Shown: positions 1 to 9,150 of the stretch, in pieces
How the letters are laid out: the number at the start of each line of letters is the position of its first letter
Numbering within the stretch: the stretch's first letter is position 1
From: Oxalobacteraceae bacterium
Lineage (GTDB): Bacteria > Pseudomonadota > Gammaproteobacteria > Burkholderiales > Burkholderiaceae_D
Assembly: GCA_900299005.1 (NCBI GenBank)
Contig: OMID01000060.1
Coordinates: forward strand, 1 to 64,000
Direction: 5' to 3'
Length of the DNA stretch: 64,000 bases
Notes under the pieces: generated by a model
Database searches by the model: none
Seen by the model: the letters and a program-made list of their open reading frames with translations, nothing else
What the model was told of the DNA's origin: nothing
Program-made: the position numbers and the translations under genes

Positions 1-1095
1 AAGCGTTTTGTAAGCTTCGATGCTGCCAAATCCAGAAAGCTCCAGAGTATCTTGCTCGCCATTCACAGAATATTTGAAATCGGTAATGGTATCTACCAGA
101 AGCGATCGAGGGGAGCTGAAGTCGTAATCTTCTTTGCTCAGTACAAAGGTGTCATTTCCTTTTCCGCCAATTAAGGTGTCACGCCCGGCGCCGGCTATTA
201 GTTGATCTTCACCCGCGCCACCTGTAATTTTGTCATTTCCGGGACCGGCATCAACATCAACACCATTGCTTGATTTGATGGTTATCGTGTTATCGCCTTT
301 CAATATAAGTTCATTAACGAACTTAAAATTATTTTTTAAAATATCGAAATTTTCTACCTCTGGATCAAGGTGGGGGATGGCGTCGTTTTCGTTCTCTGGA
401 ATGACAAGCAAATATTTTGAAGTCGTCACAGTGTACTCGGGCAATAGATATTTGAGACCAGATAAGTTTATTTTTACGATGCCATCTGCACCCAAGCTCT
501 GGGTTGCGGAGAACGAGAGGGACTCGCCTGACAGCAGATCGCTGAATAAATATTTCCCACTGACGGCGTAGCTGTTCCCAACCACCGATTTTGATGCTGA
601 GAATTGATATTTGTATTTTGAATTTAAAAAATCATAACTTTCTAAAAAAGTGGATGGTTTTGTCTGATCATTTTGTTCCGTTGATGAAGTAATTTCTTTG
701 TAGGAGACGTCATCAGATTTCGTCTCTGGATCTCCAAGGAAAACCCAATTGGTTACGTTGGCCTCTTTTTTTACAGAGCTACTCCAGGAGCCTGACCAAG
801 TTCCATTGATATTGCAGCGATTACTGTCACCTATAACTGAGATTTCGCCTTTGCTGTTGCCAGCGGCATCGTTTCCAGAAGATGAATATTTAAATGTAAT
901 AGATGAGCCCTGGCTACTGGTCCACTTCAGAGAACCTTTTTGCGATTCATCATCGAAGGACTGAGTGTCCCATGTTTGCTCAAGTATCGGATCCAGAGAT
1001 AAAAACGGCAAAAAAACTGTCCTGTCGCTATTATTTTCGAAACTAGACAGTTGCTCGCTTAAAAAATCTGCGCCAGAAATAATTTTAGTTGCCAT
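1..1095 (-). CDS. RTX calcium-binding repeat protein, partial (runs off left edge)
   Basis: The reading frame opens at ATG 1095 behind an AAGGA box and is still open at base 1, giving 365 visible codons. Residues 1-275 are a Ser/Asn/Lys-rich region I cannot assign. From about residue 280 there are consecutive RTX nonapeptides (GPGNDKITG, GAGEDQLIA, GAGRDTLIG, GKGNDTFVL), followed by a stretch resembling the C-terminal part of serralysin-type beta-rolls (DTITDFKYS). Such proteins are normally exported by type I secretion and fold on binding calcium outside the cell. There is no Sec signal at the start, which fits. Codon use is strikingly AT-rich (AAA, TTT, ATT, AAT) against all neighbours, suggesting recent acquisition. 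The true function (adhesin, enzyme or S-layer-like) lies in the missing part. Confidence 0.85.
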   Translation of the reverse strand, partial: MATKIISGADFLSEQLSSFENNSDRTVFLPFLSLDPILEQTWDTQSFDDESQKGSLKWTSSQGSSITFKYSSSGNDAAGNSKGEISVIGDSNRCNINGTWSGSWSSSVKKEANVTNWVFLGDPETKSDDVSYKEITSSTEQNDQTKPSTFLESYDFLNSKYKYQFSASKSVVGNSYAVSGKYLFSDLLSGESLSFSATQSLGADGIVKINLSGLKYLLPEYTVTTSKYLLVIPENENDAIPHLDPEVENFDILKNNFKFVNELILKGDNTITIKSSNGVDVDAGPGNDKITGGAGEDQLIAGAGRDTLIGGKGNDTFVLSKEDYDFSSPRSLLVDTITDFKYSVNGEQDTLELSGFGSIEAYKTL

Positions 1096-1388
1096 ATTGC
1101 TTTTCCTTGAGGATGGGCCATTACCGCGAAACTGAACGATACATTCAAATTTTTAACTTTTCTTGAATGATCTTTAGGGCTGTAAAACCCAACCAATATT
1201 CTAGTGTTTTAAATTATTTCACGTTCTGTGGTGTTGGCGGCCATCTGCCTGGTACCAAGGGAAAACCTATTTTTTGACAACCGCAAGTCTGGACTGCTGA
1301 AAAGCGGTGACACGTCATGGATCTGATATTCCCTCGCCGCGCACGTCGATGCTCGCTTGCCAGGATACGGGGGTGATACAGCGACTCC

Positions 1389-1877
1389 CTAGGTGCGACC
1401 GGGCATCGCGCCTTCGTCTTCGTATTCGCCATTGTTCCAGTAGCCCTTGAGCAGCTGACCCTCCGGTGTGAGCATCTGGCCTCGGCCGTGTGGCACGCCG
1501 TCCGACCATTCGCCGGAGTACCAGCTGCCATCAGCAGCTTCATAACGTCCGCGTCCGTGCTGTCGACTTTTTTTCCATTCCCCGATATACACGCTGCCAG
1601 CGCCGTGGAGCTTGCCACGTCCCTCCGCATAGCCATCCACCATGGTGCCTTCATAGACCTCGGTTTTGATACCGGATTCGAACCAGGTCAGAGTGCCTTC
1701 GCCATTGGCCAGCCCGTTGTGGCAGTCGCCGCTCCAGCTGATGCTCTCGCCTTGCTTGGGCGAGATGTTGGCCACTTTGCAGCCTTTGGCATCCGCAATC
1801 CATACGGAGTCAGCAGCGGCCAGTGCCGGAAGTGCGCAGCAAAGGAAAGTCAGCAAGGTTGAGAGCATGGTGTTCAT
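1389..1877 (-). CDS. exported MORN-repeat protein
   Basis: A 162-residue protein with a Sec signal peptide (MNTMLSTLLTFLCCALPALA) and then about four MORN-type repeats with the usual Y-x-G-x-W/M-x-x-G-x-x-x-G-x-G spacing (YEGTMVDGYAEGRG, YIGEWKKSRQHGRG, YSGEWSDGVPHGRG, LKGYWNNGEYED). The start at 1877 is preferred over an in-frame ATG at 1895 because it follows GGAG at good spacing and begins the signal peptide directly. MORN repeats form beta-hairpin ladders involved in lipid or protein binding; in bacteria exported versions are mostly uncharacterised. It is probably periplasmic or outer-membrane associated. Role unknown. Confidence 0.8.
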   Translation of the reverse strand: MNTMLSTLLTFLCCALPALAAADSVWIADAKGCKVANISPKQGESISWSGDCHNGLANGEGTLTWFESGIKTEVYEGTMVDGYAEGRGKLHGAGSVYIGEWKKSRQHGRGRYEAADGSWYSGEWSDGVPHGRGQMLTPEGQLLKGYWNNGEYEDEGAMPGRT

Positions 1878-2070
1878 GGGATTCTCCACAGTCATCGGCT
1901 GAAGGTGGGATTATGCAGTTTTGAAAAGTGCAAATTTTTTCGCTCGCCTCCAGAGGCTTACAGTATCATCATCGGGGTTTGTCAGCTGGGGGGCTTGGGC
2001 CCCTCGCCGGTGGGCGCGGCTGGCAAAAAAGCCTCTTCGAGCTGGACAACAATAATCAAAGGAGAATGTC

Positions 2071-2523
2071 ATGCGCAAAATTGCCACCGTGATGCTGTGC
2101 TTCGCGTCGCTGGCTCTGGGTAGCACCGTCCACGCGGCCGGTTGTGAGCCGATCACTGCGGATGAGGCAGTCAAGGCAGAAGATGCCCGCTACACCGCCC
2201 AGATGAGCAATGACTTCGCCGCCATGGAACGCCTCATCGCCGAGGATCTGGTGTACATCCACAGCAGCTCGGTAGTCGACAACAAGAAGTCGTATATCGA
2301 GTCGATGCGTACGGGTGCAGTGAGGTACCGCGTCATGCGCCGATCCGATGTCAGCGTGCGCACTTTCGGCTGCGTGGCAACACTGACTGGCATGGGTAAT
2401 TTTGATGTCACGGTGAACGACAAGGAAATGACGGTCGAGCTGCGCTTCCACGCAATTTGGGCCAAGCGCGACGGCAAGGTGCAATTCATTTCCTGGCAGG
2501 CGACCCGCTTGCCGGCGAAATAA
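2071..2523 (+). CDS. exported SnoaL/DUF4440-like (NTF2-fold) protein
   Basis: A 150-residue protein with a clear Sec signal (cleavage after HA, near residue 22) and a strong AAAGGAGA ribosome site. The mature part (ADEAVKAEDARYTAQMSNDFAAMERLIAED region, then LVYIHSSS and LRFHAIWAKRDGKVQFISWQ) has the pattern of the NTF2-like DUF4440/SnoaL fold: an N-terminal helix, a cone-shaped beta sheet and a final strand with W-Q. Members bind small ligands or act as isomerases or cyclases; nothing here fixes the substrate. It is followed after 22 bases by the haloacid dehalogenase gene, so the two may be co-transcribed. Confidence 0.75.
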   Translation: MRKIATVMLCFASLALGSTVHAAGCEPITADEAVKAEDARYTAQMSNDFAAMERLIAEDLVYIHSSSVVDNKKSYIESMRTGAVRYRVMRRSDVSVRTFGCVATLTGMGNFDVTVNDKEMTVELRFHAIWAKRDGKVQFISWQATRLPAK

Positions 2524-2545
2524 TCTGCCGGTTCGGAGCGATCTC

Positions 2546-3238
2546 ATGAGCCTTCCCAAGGTACTGGCCTTCGATGTTTTCGGCACTGTGGTTGACTGGC
2601 ATGGTTCGATCGGGCGTGAAGCCGAAGCTCTCATCGCAGGCGTGGATGGCAACCAGTTTGCATCGGCCTGGCGGGCTGGCTACAAGCCGGCGATGGATGA
2701 GGTGCGCACGGGCAAGCGTGGCTGGACCAAGATCGACGATCTGCATCGCATCATCCTTGATCGCTTGCTCGATGACTTCGGCATCACGCTGGATGAGGAC
2801 AAGCGACGCCACCTGAATCGCGCATGGCACCGGCTTGCGCCATGGCCCGATACGGTGGGCGGCATGACGCGCTTGAAGCGCAAGTTCACACTGACGACGC
2901 TATCGAATGGCAATCTCGGTCTGCTGGCGAACATGGCCAAGCATGCCGGGCTGCCATGGGACCTGATTCTCTCGGCAGAAGTTTTCCGGCATTACAAGCC
3001 CGATCCCGAAACCTATCTTGGCGTGGCAGAGATTTTCGACATTCAACCCGCCGAAGTCATGTTGGTTGCGGCGCATGAAGATGACCTCGATGCAGCCAAA
3101 GCTTGCGGGTTGCAGACAGCCTTTGTCGAGCGCCCTGCGGAGTTTGGTCCCGGTGTCAGCGTACCCAAAGGCGATCTGAGTCGCTTCACCTTTGCCGCAC
3201 ATGATTTGAATCATCTGGCAGAGCAGATGGGAGCCTGA
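2546..3238 (+). CDS. haloacid dehalogenase, type II (HAD superfamily)
   Basis: A 230-residue HAD hydrolase. Motif I is FDVFGTVVDW with the nucleophile Asp near residue 10; motif II is TLSNGN; motif III is the Lys in HYKPDPETYLGV. The final acidic motif reads VAAHEDDLDAAKACGL, the variant usually annotated haloacid dehalogenase type II, in which the SSNxxD of classical L-2-haloacid dehalogenases is AAHxxD. Expected reaction: hydrolytic removal of halide from 2-haloalkanoic acids, though many relatives act on other small substrates. It lies upstream of two dehydrogenase genes in the same direction. Confidence 0.82.
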   Translation: MSLPKVLAFDVFGTVVDWHGSIGREAEALIAGVDGNQFASAWRAGYKPAMDEVRTGKRGWTKIDDLHRIILDRLLDDFGITLDEDKRRHLNRAWHRLAPWPDTVGGMTRLKRKFTLTTLSNGNLGLLANMAKHAGLPWDLILSAEVFRHYKPDPETYLGVAEIFDIQPAEVMLVAAHEDDLDAAKACGLQTAFVERPAEFGPGVSVPKGDLSRFTFAAHDLNHLAEQMGA

Positions 3239-3377
3239 AAAAACAGGCAAACCCGGCGACTCAAACCACTCAAGCTTCAAGCTTCAACCTTCAACCCTTA
3301 ATCCTCTCAACCCTCTACAAGAAAACAGGATCCGGACTGCGCAGGTGGCAGACCGGCCAACCTGTACGGAGAATCGC

Positions 3378-4259
3378 ATGAAAAAAATCGGAATGATAGG
3401 CATCGGCCTCATGGGTCACGGTATTGCCAGCAATATCGTCAAACACGGGTATCCGCTGACCGTCATGGAGCATGCCGGCAATCAGCCGCTTGATAGTCTT
3501 CTGGCGCAGGGCGTAAAGACGGTGACGACCCCCAGCGCATTGGGTGCCGAGTCAGAGATCATACTGCTCTGCGTGACTGGCGCGCCGCAAGTCGAGGCAG
3601 TGCTGACGGGTGCGGATGGGCTTGTTGCGGGTCTCGCGCCTGGCAGCATCGTGATCGATTGCTCGACCTCGATACCTTCATCGACGCAAAAACTTGCCCA
3701 GCTCGTGAGCGCCGCGGGCAGCACGCTGATTGATGCCGCAATGACGCGCACCCCCAAAGAGGCTGCAGAAGGACGCCTGAATCTTCTGGTGGGTAGCGAT
3801 CCGCGAACTTTCGAGACCGTCAAACCGGTGCTCGACTGCTTTGCCGAGAATATTCATCACATGGGTGATGTCGGCGCGGGCCATCAGATGAAACTGCTGC
3901 ATAACTATGTGTCGCTGGGGACCATCACGGTGATTGCCGAGGCAGCCGCTTGCGCGCGGAGGTCCGGCATCGGGCCGGAGGAGTTTGTCGAGGTACTTCA
4001 CAAGGGGGGCGGTTGGGGCGCAGCGCTGGAGCGCTTAAAGCCCTATCTTCTCAATGGCGGTGATACCTCCAATCTGCGCTTTACGCTGTCAAACGCAGAG
4101 AAAGATCTCGGTTACTACACCACCTACGCTGCTGATACGCACGCGGATCATACGGTGGCAGCGGCGATCAGACAGACTATTGCGCAAGCGTGCCATGCCG
4201 GCCATGGCGAGGAGCATATGCCTAACATGGTCGGTTTCATCGCTGATCGCAAGGTCTAA
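3378..4259 (+). CDS. NAD(P)-dependent beta-hydroxyacid dehydrogenase (3-hydroxyisobutyrate dehydrogenase family)
   Basis: A 293-residue protein. The N-terminus MKKIGMIGIGLMGHG is the Rossmann GxGxMG signature of this family, DAAMTRTPKEAAEG is the substrate-binding signature, and the catalytic Lys sits in GAGHQMKLLHNY. The start at 3378 is chosen over upstream codons because it follows ACGGAGAA and begins exactly at the Rossmann strand. Family members oxidise 3-hydroxyisobutyrate or reduce tartronate semialdehyde; the substrate here cannot be read. Its stop is 5 bases before the next start, so the two genes form an operon. Confidence 0.82.
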   Translation: MKKIGMIGIGLMGHGIASNIVKHGYPLTVMEHAGNQPLDSLLAQGVKTVTTPSALGAESEIILLCVTGAPQVEAVLTGADGLVAGLAPGSIVIDCSTSIPSSTQKLAQLVSAAGSTLIDAAMTRTPKEAAEGRLNLLVGSDPRTFETVKPVLDCFAENIHHMGDVGAGHQMKLLHNYVSLGTITVIAEAAACARRSGIGPEEFVEVLHKGGGWGAALERLKPYLLNGGDTSNLRFTLSNAEKDLGYYTTYAADTHADHTVAAAIRQTIAQACHAGHGEEHMPNMVGFIADRKV

Positions 4260-4264
4260 AGCGT

Positions 4265-5353
4265 ATGCAAAATCGCTACGAGATCGCCACGATGGATGGT
4301 GACGGTATTGGCCCGGAGGTCTGTCAGGCAGCGATACGTATTCTCAAGGAAGCCTGCGGAGCATCGCTGCTGAACTTTACGGCCCACGAAGGCGGTGCGG
4401 GGTTGTATCAACGTACGGGCGAAGTGCTTCCGGAAGACAGCTTCGACGCCTGCAAAGCGGCTGATGCGATGCTGCATGGTGCGGCCGGTCTGCCCGGTGT
4501 CACTTATCCGGATGGAACCGAGGCGGGGAATGATCTGCATCTGCAACTGCGTTTCAGGTTGGACCTGTTTGCCAATGTGCGGCCAATTCGCTTGTATCGC
4601 GGCGTGAAATCGGTGTTGGCCGATTGGCAGCCGGGGCAGATTGATTATGTGATCATTCGCGAGAATACCGAAGGCCTGTACGCCAGCCGAGGCGCGGGCG
4701 TGAATCTGCGTGGCGAGCTCGTCACCGACACGCTGGTCATGACCCGCAAGGGTGTCGAACGTATCGCGCGCTTTGCATTCGATCTGGCACGCCAGCGCAA
4801 GGGCGCGCCGCGCGATGGCCGACATCGCGTGACGGTGTGTGACAAGGCGAACATCCTGAAAACCTACGCCTATTTTCGTGCCGTCTGCGACGAAGTAGCG
4901 CTTGGCTACCCCGATGTCGAGATCGATCATGCCTATGTGGATGCGATCACGGTGCATATGCTCAAGAGGCCTGATTTTTACGATGTCATCGTGGCCGAGA
5001 ACATGTTCGGCGACATCATCTCCGATCTGGGGGCGGGGACGGTGGGCGGTCTGGGCATGGCACCCTCGGGCGAATTGGGTCTTGATCATGCGCTGTTTCA
5101 GGGTTCGCATGGTTCAGCTCCCGATATCGCGGGACAAGATGTGGCGAGCCCCATCGCCACCGTATTGTCAGGCGCCATGATGCTGCGCTGGCTGGGTGAC
5201 CGGCACGCAGATACGCGCCTGAGCGCCGCCGCAGTGCGCGTCGAAACGGCGGTTGAGCGCGTACTTGCGGAGGGTCGAGTGGTGCCGCGGGATCAGGGAG
5301 GCATGGCACGCTGCAGCGAGGTGACCGAAGAGATCTGTCGTCAGTTGCGATAG
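4265..5353 (+). CDS. isocitrate/isopropylmalate dehydrogenase family protein
   Basis: A 362-residue protein of the beta-decarboxylating dehydrogenase family: MDGDGIGPEV at the N-terminus, the substrate loop with IRENTEGLYAS, metal-binding Asp in VAENMFGDIISDLG, and GSHGSAPDIAGQDVASP near the nucleotide site, the isopropylmalate-dehydrogenase-like form. NAD-linked oxidative decarboxylation of a 2-hydroxy acid (isopropylmalate, tartrate/malate or homoisocitrate type) is expected. Pairing with a beta-hydroxyacid dehydrogenase rather than leu genes argues for a catabolic role such as tartrate or malate-like substrates; this is inference. Confidence 0.8.
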   Translation: MQNRYEIATMDGDGIGPEVCQAAIRILKEACGASLLNFTAHEGGAGLYQRTGEVLPEDSFDACKAADAMLHGAAGLPGVTYPDGTEAGNDLHLQLRFRLDLFANVRPIRLYRGVKSVLADWQPGQIDYVIIRENTEGLYASRGAGVNLRGELVTDTLVMTRKGVERIARFAFDLARQRKGAPRDGRHRVTVCDKANILKTYAYFRAVCDEVALGYPDVEIDHAYVDAITVHMLKRPDFYDVIVAENMFGDIISDLGAGTVGGLGMAPSGELGLDHALFQGSHGSAPDIAGQDVASPIATVLSGAMMLRWLGDRHADTRLSAAAVRVETAVERVLAEGRVVPRDQGGMARCSEVTEEICRQLR

Positions 5354-5429
5354 ACGGCAGCTGGCTGCACCACCGCGCCACCGGTTCTCATCACCGTTCG
5401 CTTATCACGGGGTTTTTGTCACCGGTTTT

Positions 5430-5471
5430 TCATCATCGGTGTCTCATCATCGGTGTCTCATCGACGGTGTC
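5430..5471. repeat. 14-bp tandem repeat, three units
   Basis: Units TCATCATCGGTGTC, TCATCATCGGTGTC and TCATCGACGGTGTC lie end to end in the convergent gap between the dehydrogenase ending at 5353 and the oxidoreductase ending at 5512. More degenerate related pieces (ATCACCG, TCACCGG) precede them from about 5385. It looks like slippage-type expansion; no gene or clear terminator is present. Confidence 0.75.
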
Positions 5472-5511
5472 ATATGCCCGGGCTATCGAGCGGTGGGGCA
5501 CCTTGGTGATC

Positions 5512-6522
5512 TCAGCCCACGCGGATCAGGCGTTTCCCCAGATTTTCGCCACGGTACAGACCGGCGATCGCATCTGGCGCGTGTGCTATCCCATCGAGAA
5601 TGTCCTCCTCGAATTGCAGTGTTCCTTCACGCACCCAGTGTGCGAGATCGGCGCGTGCCCTTGCGTAGTGGTCTTTATGATCGAGTATCACGAAACCTTG
5701 CATCCGTGCGCGCTTGACCAGCAGGTGGCGTTCAACCCGGGGGCCCATGGGCGGGGGATCCCATTGGGCCACGGATGCGGTGCCGCAGATAATCACCCGC
5801 GCACCGACATTCAGATAGGGGATTACGGCATCGCTGATGGCGCCTGAGGTATTGTCGAAATAGATGTCGATACCGCCCTTGCAGGCAATCGCCAGTTCGC
5901 TTGCAAAGTCATCTCGTTTGTAATCGACTGCATAATCATAGCCAAAGCGCGTCGTGCACAGTGAGCGCTTGAGTTCGCCGCCAGTGACCGCAATGGTGTT
6001 GCAGCCGTGGAGCTTGGCGATCTGACCCACGATGGAGCCCACGGCGCCCGCCCCAGTGGACACCAGCACGGTTTCTCCGTGACGAGGCTGACCTATCTTC
6101 AGGAGTCCGTAATGCGCCGTGATGCCATTGATGCCTAGAACACCCAGTGAGGCTGACAGAGGAAGATCGGTGGTATCGACCCGGTAATCAATCGCGGAAG
6201 GATCGACTGCGGCATACTCCTGCCATCCGAACATGCCCGTCACTGAGGTACCGACCGCCCAATCGGGGTGACGTGATTCGACAATGTCGCCAGCCGCAAA
6301 GGAGCGCATTACTTCGCCAATGCCGACTGGTGTCGAATAATTGGCCACGGCATTCACCCAGCCGCGCATCGCGGGTTCGACCGACAAAAAGCGATTACGT
6401 ATGAGCACCTGTCCCTCGGCAGGGCGCGGTATGGGTGCGGTCTCGATACGGAAATGCGCCGCCTGCGGAATGCCTTCCGGACGGCTGGACAGAACCACTG
6501 TGCGGTGCGTGATCTCGCTCAT
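5512..6522 (-). CDS. NADP-dependent MDR oxidoreductase (CurA/PTGR-like, zinc-free)
   Basis: A 336-residue medium-chain reductase. The N-terminal catalytic domain starts SRPEGIPQAAHFRIE and has the RGWVN-like segment typical of the CurA/prostaglandin-reductase branch; the nucleotide domain has STGAGAVGSIVGQIAKL. Zinc-ligand cysteines of alcohol dehydrogenases are absent. Members reduce the alpha,beta double bond of enones and enals using NADPH. It lies 48 bases downstream of an SDR gene on the same strand, so both are probably in one transcript. Confidence 0.82.
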   Translation of the reverse strand: MSEITHRTVVLSSRPEGIPQAAHFRIETAPIPRPAEGQVLIRNRFLSVEPAMRGWVNAVANYSTPVGIGEVMRSFAAGDIVESRHPDWAVGTSVTGMFGWQEYAAVDPSAIDYRVDTTDLPLSASLGVLGINGITAHYGLLKIGQPRHGETVLVSTGAGAVGSIVGQIAKLHGCNTIAVTGGELKRSLCTTRFGYDYAVDYKRDDFASELAIACKGGIDIYFDNTSGAISDAVIPYLNVGARVIICGTASVAQWDPPPMGPRVERHLLVKRARMQGFVILDHKDHYARARADLAHWVREGTLQFEEDILDGIAHAPDAIAGLYRGENLGKRLIRVG

Positions 6523-6570
6523 CTCTCAGCCTTCGGGTGATCAGTCTTGATGCGAATCGGCCCAGACCGA

Positions 6571-7332
6571 TCAGCCACGACCCACGTAGGGCATGTTGGT
6601 CGCCATGATGGTCATGAACAGCACATTGCTCTCCAGCGGCAGCTGTGCAATCTGCAGGACTGCCTGTCCTACATGCTCGGCGTTCATGCGGGGCTCGACC
6701 TTGATAGAACCGTCTGCTTGCAGAATACCGTTTGCCATTCTGTGCGTCATCTCGGTGGCCGCATTGCCAATGTCGATCTGGCTGCACGCGATGTTGTCGT
6801 TCCGGTAGTCCAGGGCGATGGATTTGGTAAGACCGGAGATCGCATGCTTGGTGGCGGTATAAGGGAGCGACATCGGGCGCGGCGCATAGGCGGAGATCGA
6901 GCCGTTGTTGATGATGCGTCCGCCTTTGGGCGACTGTGCCTTCATCATGCGTATGGCCTCTTGCGCGCAAAGAAAAGGACCGGTGAGGTTTGTGTTCACC
7001 ACGTTCATCCAGTCTTCATACCGGATATCTTCGGCCAGTGTCGGGGCGGTAAAGGTACCGGCGTTATTGAACAGCAGGTCGATACGGCCGAATTTCGCTT
7101 TAAGCTGTTCAAACATGGCGGTCACGCTGGCTGGATTGCCAACATCACAGGCGACCGCAAGGCAGTTGTCGTGATTGCCGCCGATATCGCTGATCGCGGC
7201 TTCCAGCTTGTCAAGATGACGGCCCGAGAGAACGATCTTGTAGCCAGCGCCGAGCAAGGCGCGTGCAGCGGCTTTGCCTATGCCGGTGCCGGCGCCAGTG
7301 ATGAGTGCAACACGAGTGGTGGAGGTGCTCAT
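6571..7332 (-). CDS. short-chain dehydrogenase/reductase
   Basis: A 253-residue classical [14 protein letters not shown] cofactor motif, NNAG, catalytic Ser in NNGSISAY, and YTATK active-site Tyr/Lys. The reduced or oxidised substrate is not readable. It is upstream of the MDR reductase and downstream, on the same strand, of a small membrane protein, thrH and a second SDR. Confidence 0.85.
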   Translation of the reverse strand: MSTSTTRVALITGAGTGIGKAAARALLGAGYKIVLSGRHLDKLEAAISDIGGNHDNCLAVACDVGNPASVTAMFEQLKAKFGRIDLLFNNAGTFTAPTLAEDIRYEDWMNVVNTNLTGPFLCAQEAIRMMKAQSPKGGRIINNGSISAYAPRPMSLPYTATKHAISGLTKSIALDYRNDNIACSQIDIGNAATEMTHRMANGILQADGSIKVEPRMNAEHVGQAVLQIAQLPLESNVLFMTIMATNMPYVGRG

Positions 7333-7382
7333 GGATACCTTTATGGGTCTTGGTGGGTTGAGTGGATCAAAAAAATTCGGAT

Positions 7383-7589
7383 TCAGTATTCGGACTCAAA
7401 ATCAGTCTCGTACCGACGCCGACGGCGGCGATACTTCAGATACGCGATGAAGGCCAGCAGCAAACCGATGAACAGCGAGATCAGCGAATTTGGAAACGAC
7501 GAATTCGCAGCTAGCAGCAGCTCGATCAGCGAGAACAGCATCAGCACAAACTGGGAGAAGTAATACCAGACGGTTCGCCAGGGAATCAT
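7383..7589 (-). CDS. small two-helix membrane protein
   Basis: A 68-residue protein starting at ATG 7589 behind an ideal AAGGAGACCTTC ribosome site; a longer in-frame extension upstream is rejected for that reason. Two hydrophobic helices (about residues 6-26 and 31-49) are followed by a very basic run (KYRRRRRR) and an acidic tail, which predicts a cytoplasmic C-terminus. Function unknown. The strong ribosome site and the typical hairpin membrane topology support a real gene. Confidence 0.65.
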   Translation of the reverse strand: MIPWRTVWYYFSQFVLMLFSLIELLLAANSSFPNSLISLFIGLLLAFIAYLKYRRRRRRYETDFESEY

Positions 7590-7626
7590 GAAGGTCTCCT
7601 TGCCGTTGTCGTTCTCGGTCAGTGTT

Positions 7627-8238
7627 TCATGGCTGCGGTAGGGCATGCCGTATCAGGGCCAGCAACTCATCATAGTCATCGACGGCTGTAAATTGCGGAA
7701 ATTGCGCAATCACATTCTCCGGCGCATGGAAGAGGAAGCCTGCATCCGCCTCGGCCAGCATGGTCGTGTCATTGAATGAATCGCCTGCGGCAATCACGCG
7801 ATAGTTCAGTCCCTTGAACGCGGCCACGGCCTTGCGTTTCTGGTCAGGTATGCGCAGCTTGTAATTGGTGATGCGGTCATTCTCTACAATCAGGGTATGG
7901 CACAGCAGCGCGGGCATGTTCAACTGGCGCATGAAGGGCGCAGCGAACTGCTCAAAGGTGTCCGACAAGATGACGACTTGCACCTCGGAGCGCAACTGGT
8001 CCATGAACGCTTTTGCGCCGGGCAGCAGCGGCAGTGTGGCGATGACTTCCTGAATGTCGGACAGGCGCAGACCGTGCTGATCAAGAATGGCGAGGCGGCC
8101 CTGCATCAACTTGTCGTAATCGGGTTCATCTCGGGTGGTGCGGCGCAACTCGGCAATGCCGGTTGTGTCAGCCACAGCGATCCAGATTTCCGGCGTCAGC
8201 ACGCCTTCCATATCCAGAGTGACGATAGCTTGTTTCAC
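7627..8238 (-). CDS. thrH: bifunctional phosphoserine phosphatase/homoserine phosphotransferase ThrH
   Basis: Read from GTG 8238 the protein is 203 residues, the family length; an open frame extending further upstream into the next gene is ignored. It matches ThrH closely: LDMEGVLTPEIWIA (HAD motif I with D-x-E), LSDTFEQFAAPFMRQL, RIPDQKRKAVAAFKGL and AAGDSFNDTTML (motifs III/IV). ThrH dephosphorylates phosphoserine and can transfer the phosphate to homoserine, linking serine and threonine synthesis in the cytoplasm. A weak GAGAAAAG ribosome site precedes the GTG. Confidence 0.9.
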   Translation of the reverse strand: MKQAIVTLDMEGVLTPEIWIAVADTTGIAELRRTTRDEPDYDKLMQGRLAILDQHGLRLSDIQEVIATLPLLPGAKAFMDQLRSEVQVVILSDTFEQFAAPFMRQLNMPALLCHTLIVENDRITNYKLRIPDQKRKAVAAFKGLNYRVIAAGDSFNDTTMLAEADAGFLFHAPENVIAQFPQFTAVDDYDELLALIRHALPQP

Positions 8239-8314
8239 GATTTTGCTTTTCTCGGATCGGCGGGGGGGGAACACGGCCCTTACTCTACCATTGCTACCGT
8301 GACTCTCCGGTTTC

Positions 8315-9106
8315 TCAGCGGACCAGCGTCTCGACATTGCCATCGACCGACAGGCTCTGCCCAGTGATCGATGCGCCTGCATCCGAGCACAGGAAGACCA
8401 CTGCAGCGGCAACGTCGTCCGCGCTGACCATACTGCGCAGTGAGACGCGCTGCAGTACACGATCACGCATCTCTTGTTCGGCGACACCGGCCGCATGAGC
8501 GCTGGCGGCAAGAACCCGATCTTGTCGTGGACCCTCAACGATCCCGGGCAACACGGCGTTGACACGAATCTTGTGTGGTCCCAGTTCGGTCGCCCAGGTC
8601 TCGGTCAGTCCGATCACGCCATATTTGCTCGCCGAGTAGGGTGAGCGGCGCGGGAAGGCGAGCCGACTGGCGACCGAACCAATGTTTACGATGCTGCCGT
8701 GCTGGCGCTGTTTCATGCCCGGCACTGCGCCTCGCGTACACAAGAAGGTGCCGGTGAGGTTCACGTCGAGGCATTGGGTCCAGTCGGCGAGATGGATGTC
8801 TTCGATGGACGCGGTGGGGCCGGCGATACCGGCATTGTTGACCAGGATATCGAGCCCGCCCAGGTGCTGGGCGATGTCCGCGAACATCGCAGTGACCTGT
8901 GATTCGCTGGTGATATCCGTAACACTGCTGGTAATGCTCGGCAGTGACTGCGATGCCTGGTTGAGTGCGACTGCATTGGTGCCGCAGATATGCACGCGCG
9001 CGCCATGGGCGACTAGCGCTTGTGTAATGGCCAGTCCTATGCCTTGAGCACCGCCAGTCACGAGCGCGCGGCGGCCGTTCAGATCAAACGCCAGTGGGGA
9101 AGCCAT
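8315..9106 (-). CDS. short-chain dehydrogenase/reductase
   Basis: A 263-residue classical SDR with TGGAQGIGLAI, NNAG, the catalytic Ser in VNIGSVASR, YSASK and VNAVLPGIVEGPR. Such sequences are often annotated as 3-oxoacyl-ACP reductase-like or sugar dehydrogenases; the substrate is unknown. It is the most upstream gene of a minus-strand group ending at 5512. Its own upstream region carries a family A repeat. Confidence 0.84.
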   Translation of the reverse strand: MASPLAFDLNGRRALVTGGAQGIGLAITQALVAHGARVHICGTNAVALNQASQSLPSITSSVTDITSESQVTAMFADIAQHLGGLDILVNNAGIAGPTASIEDIHLADWTQCLDVNLTGTFLCTRGAVPGMKQRQHGSIVNIGSVASRLAFPRRSPYSASKYGVIGLTETWATELGPHKIRVNAVLPGIVEGPRQDRVLAASAHAAGVAEQEMRDRVLQRVSLRSMVSADDVAAAVVFLCSDAGASITGQSLSVDGNVETLVR

Positions 9107-9150
9107 CGATGTCTCTCATCATTTGATGTTGTTCTAATTCCGTGCAGGCA

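Noticed and set aside
1214..1654. 146-codon open frame overlapping the MORN gene on the same strand
   Set aside because: It is a frame-shifted shadow; the MORN frame has signal peptide, repeats and ribosome site.
5385..5471. Possible CRISPR array
   Set aside because: The repeats are 14 bp, contiguous and degenerate, without spacers or cas genes.
8239..8565. Longer N-terminal form of ThrH
   Set aside because: The open frame continues upstream but overlaps the SDR gene and does not resemble ThrH; GTG 8238 gives the family length.
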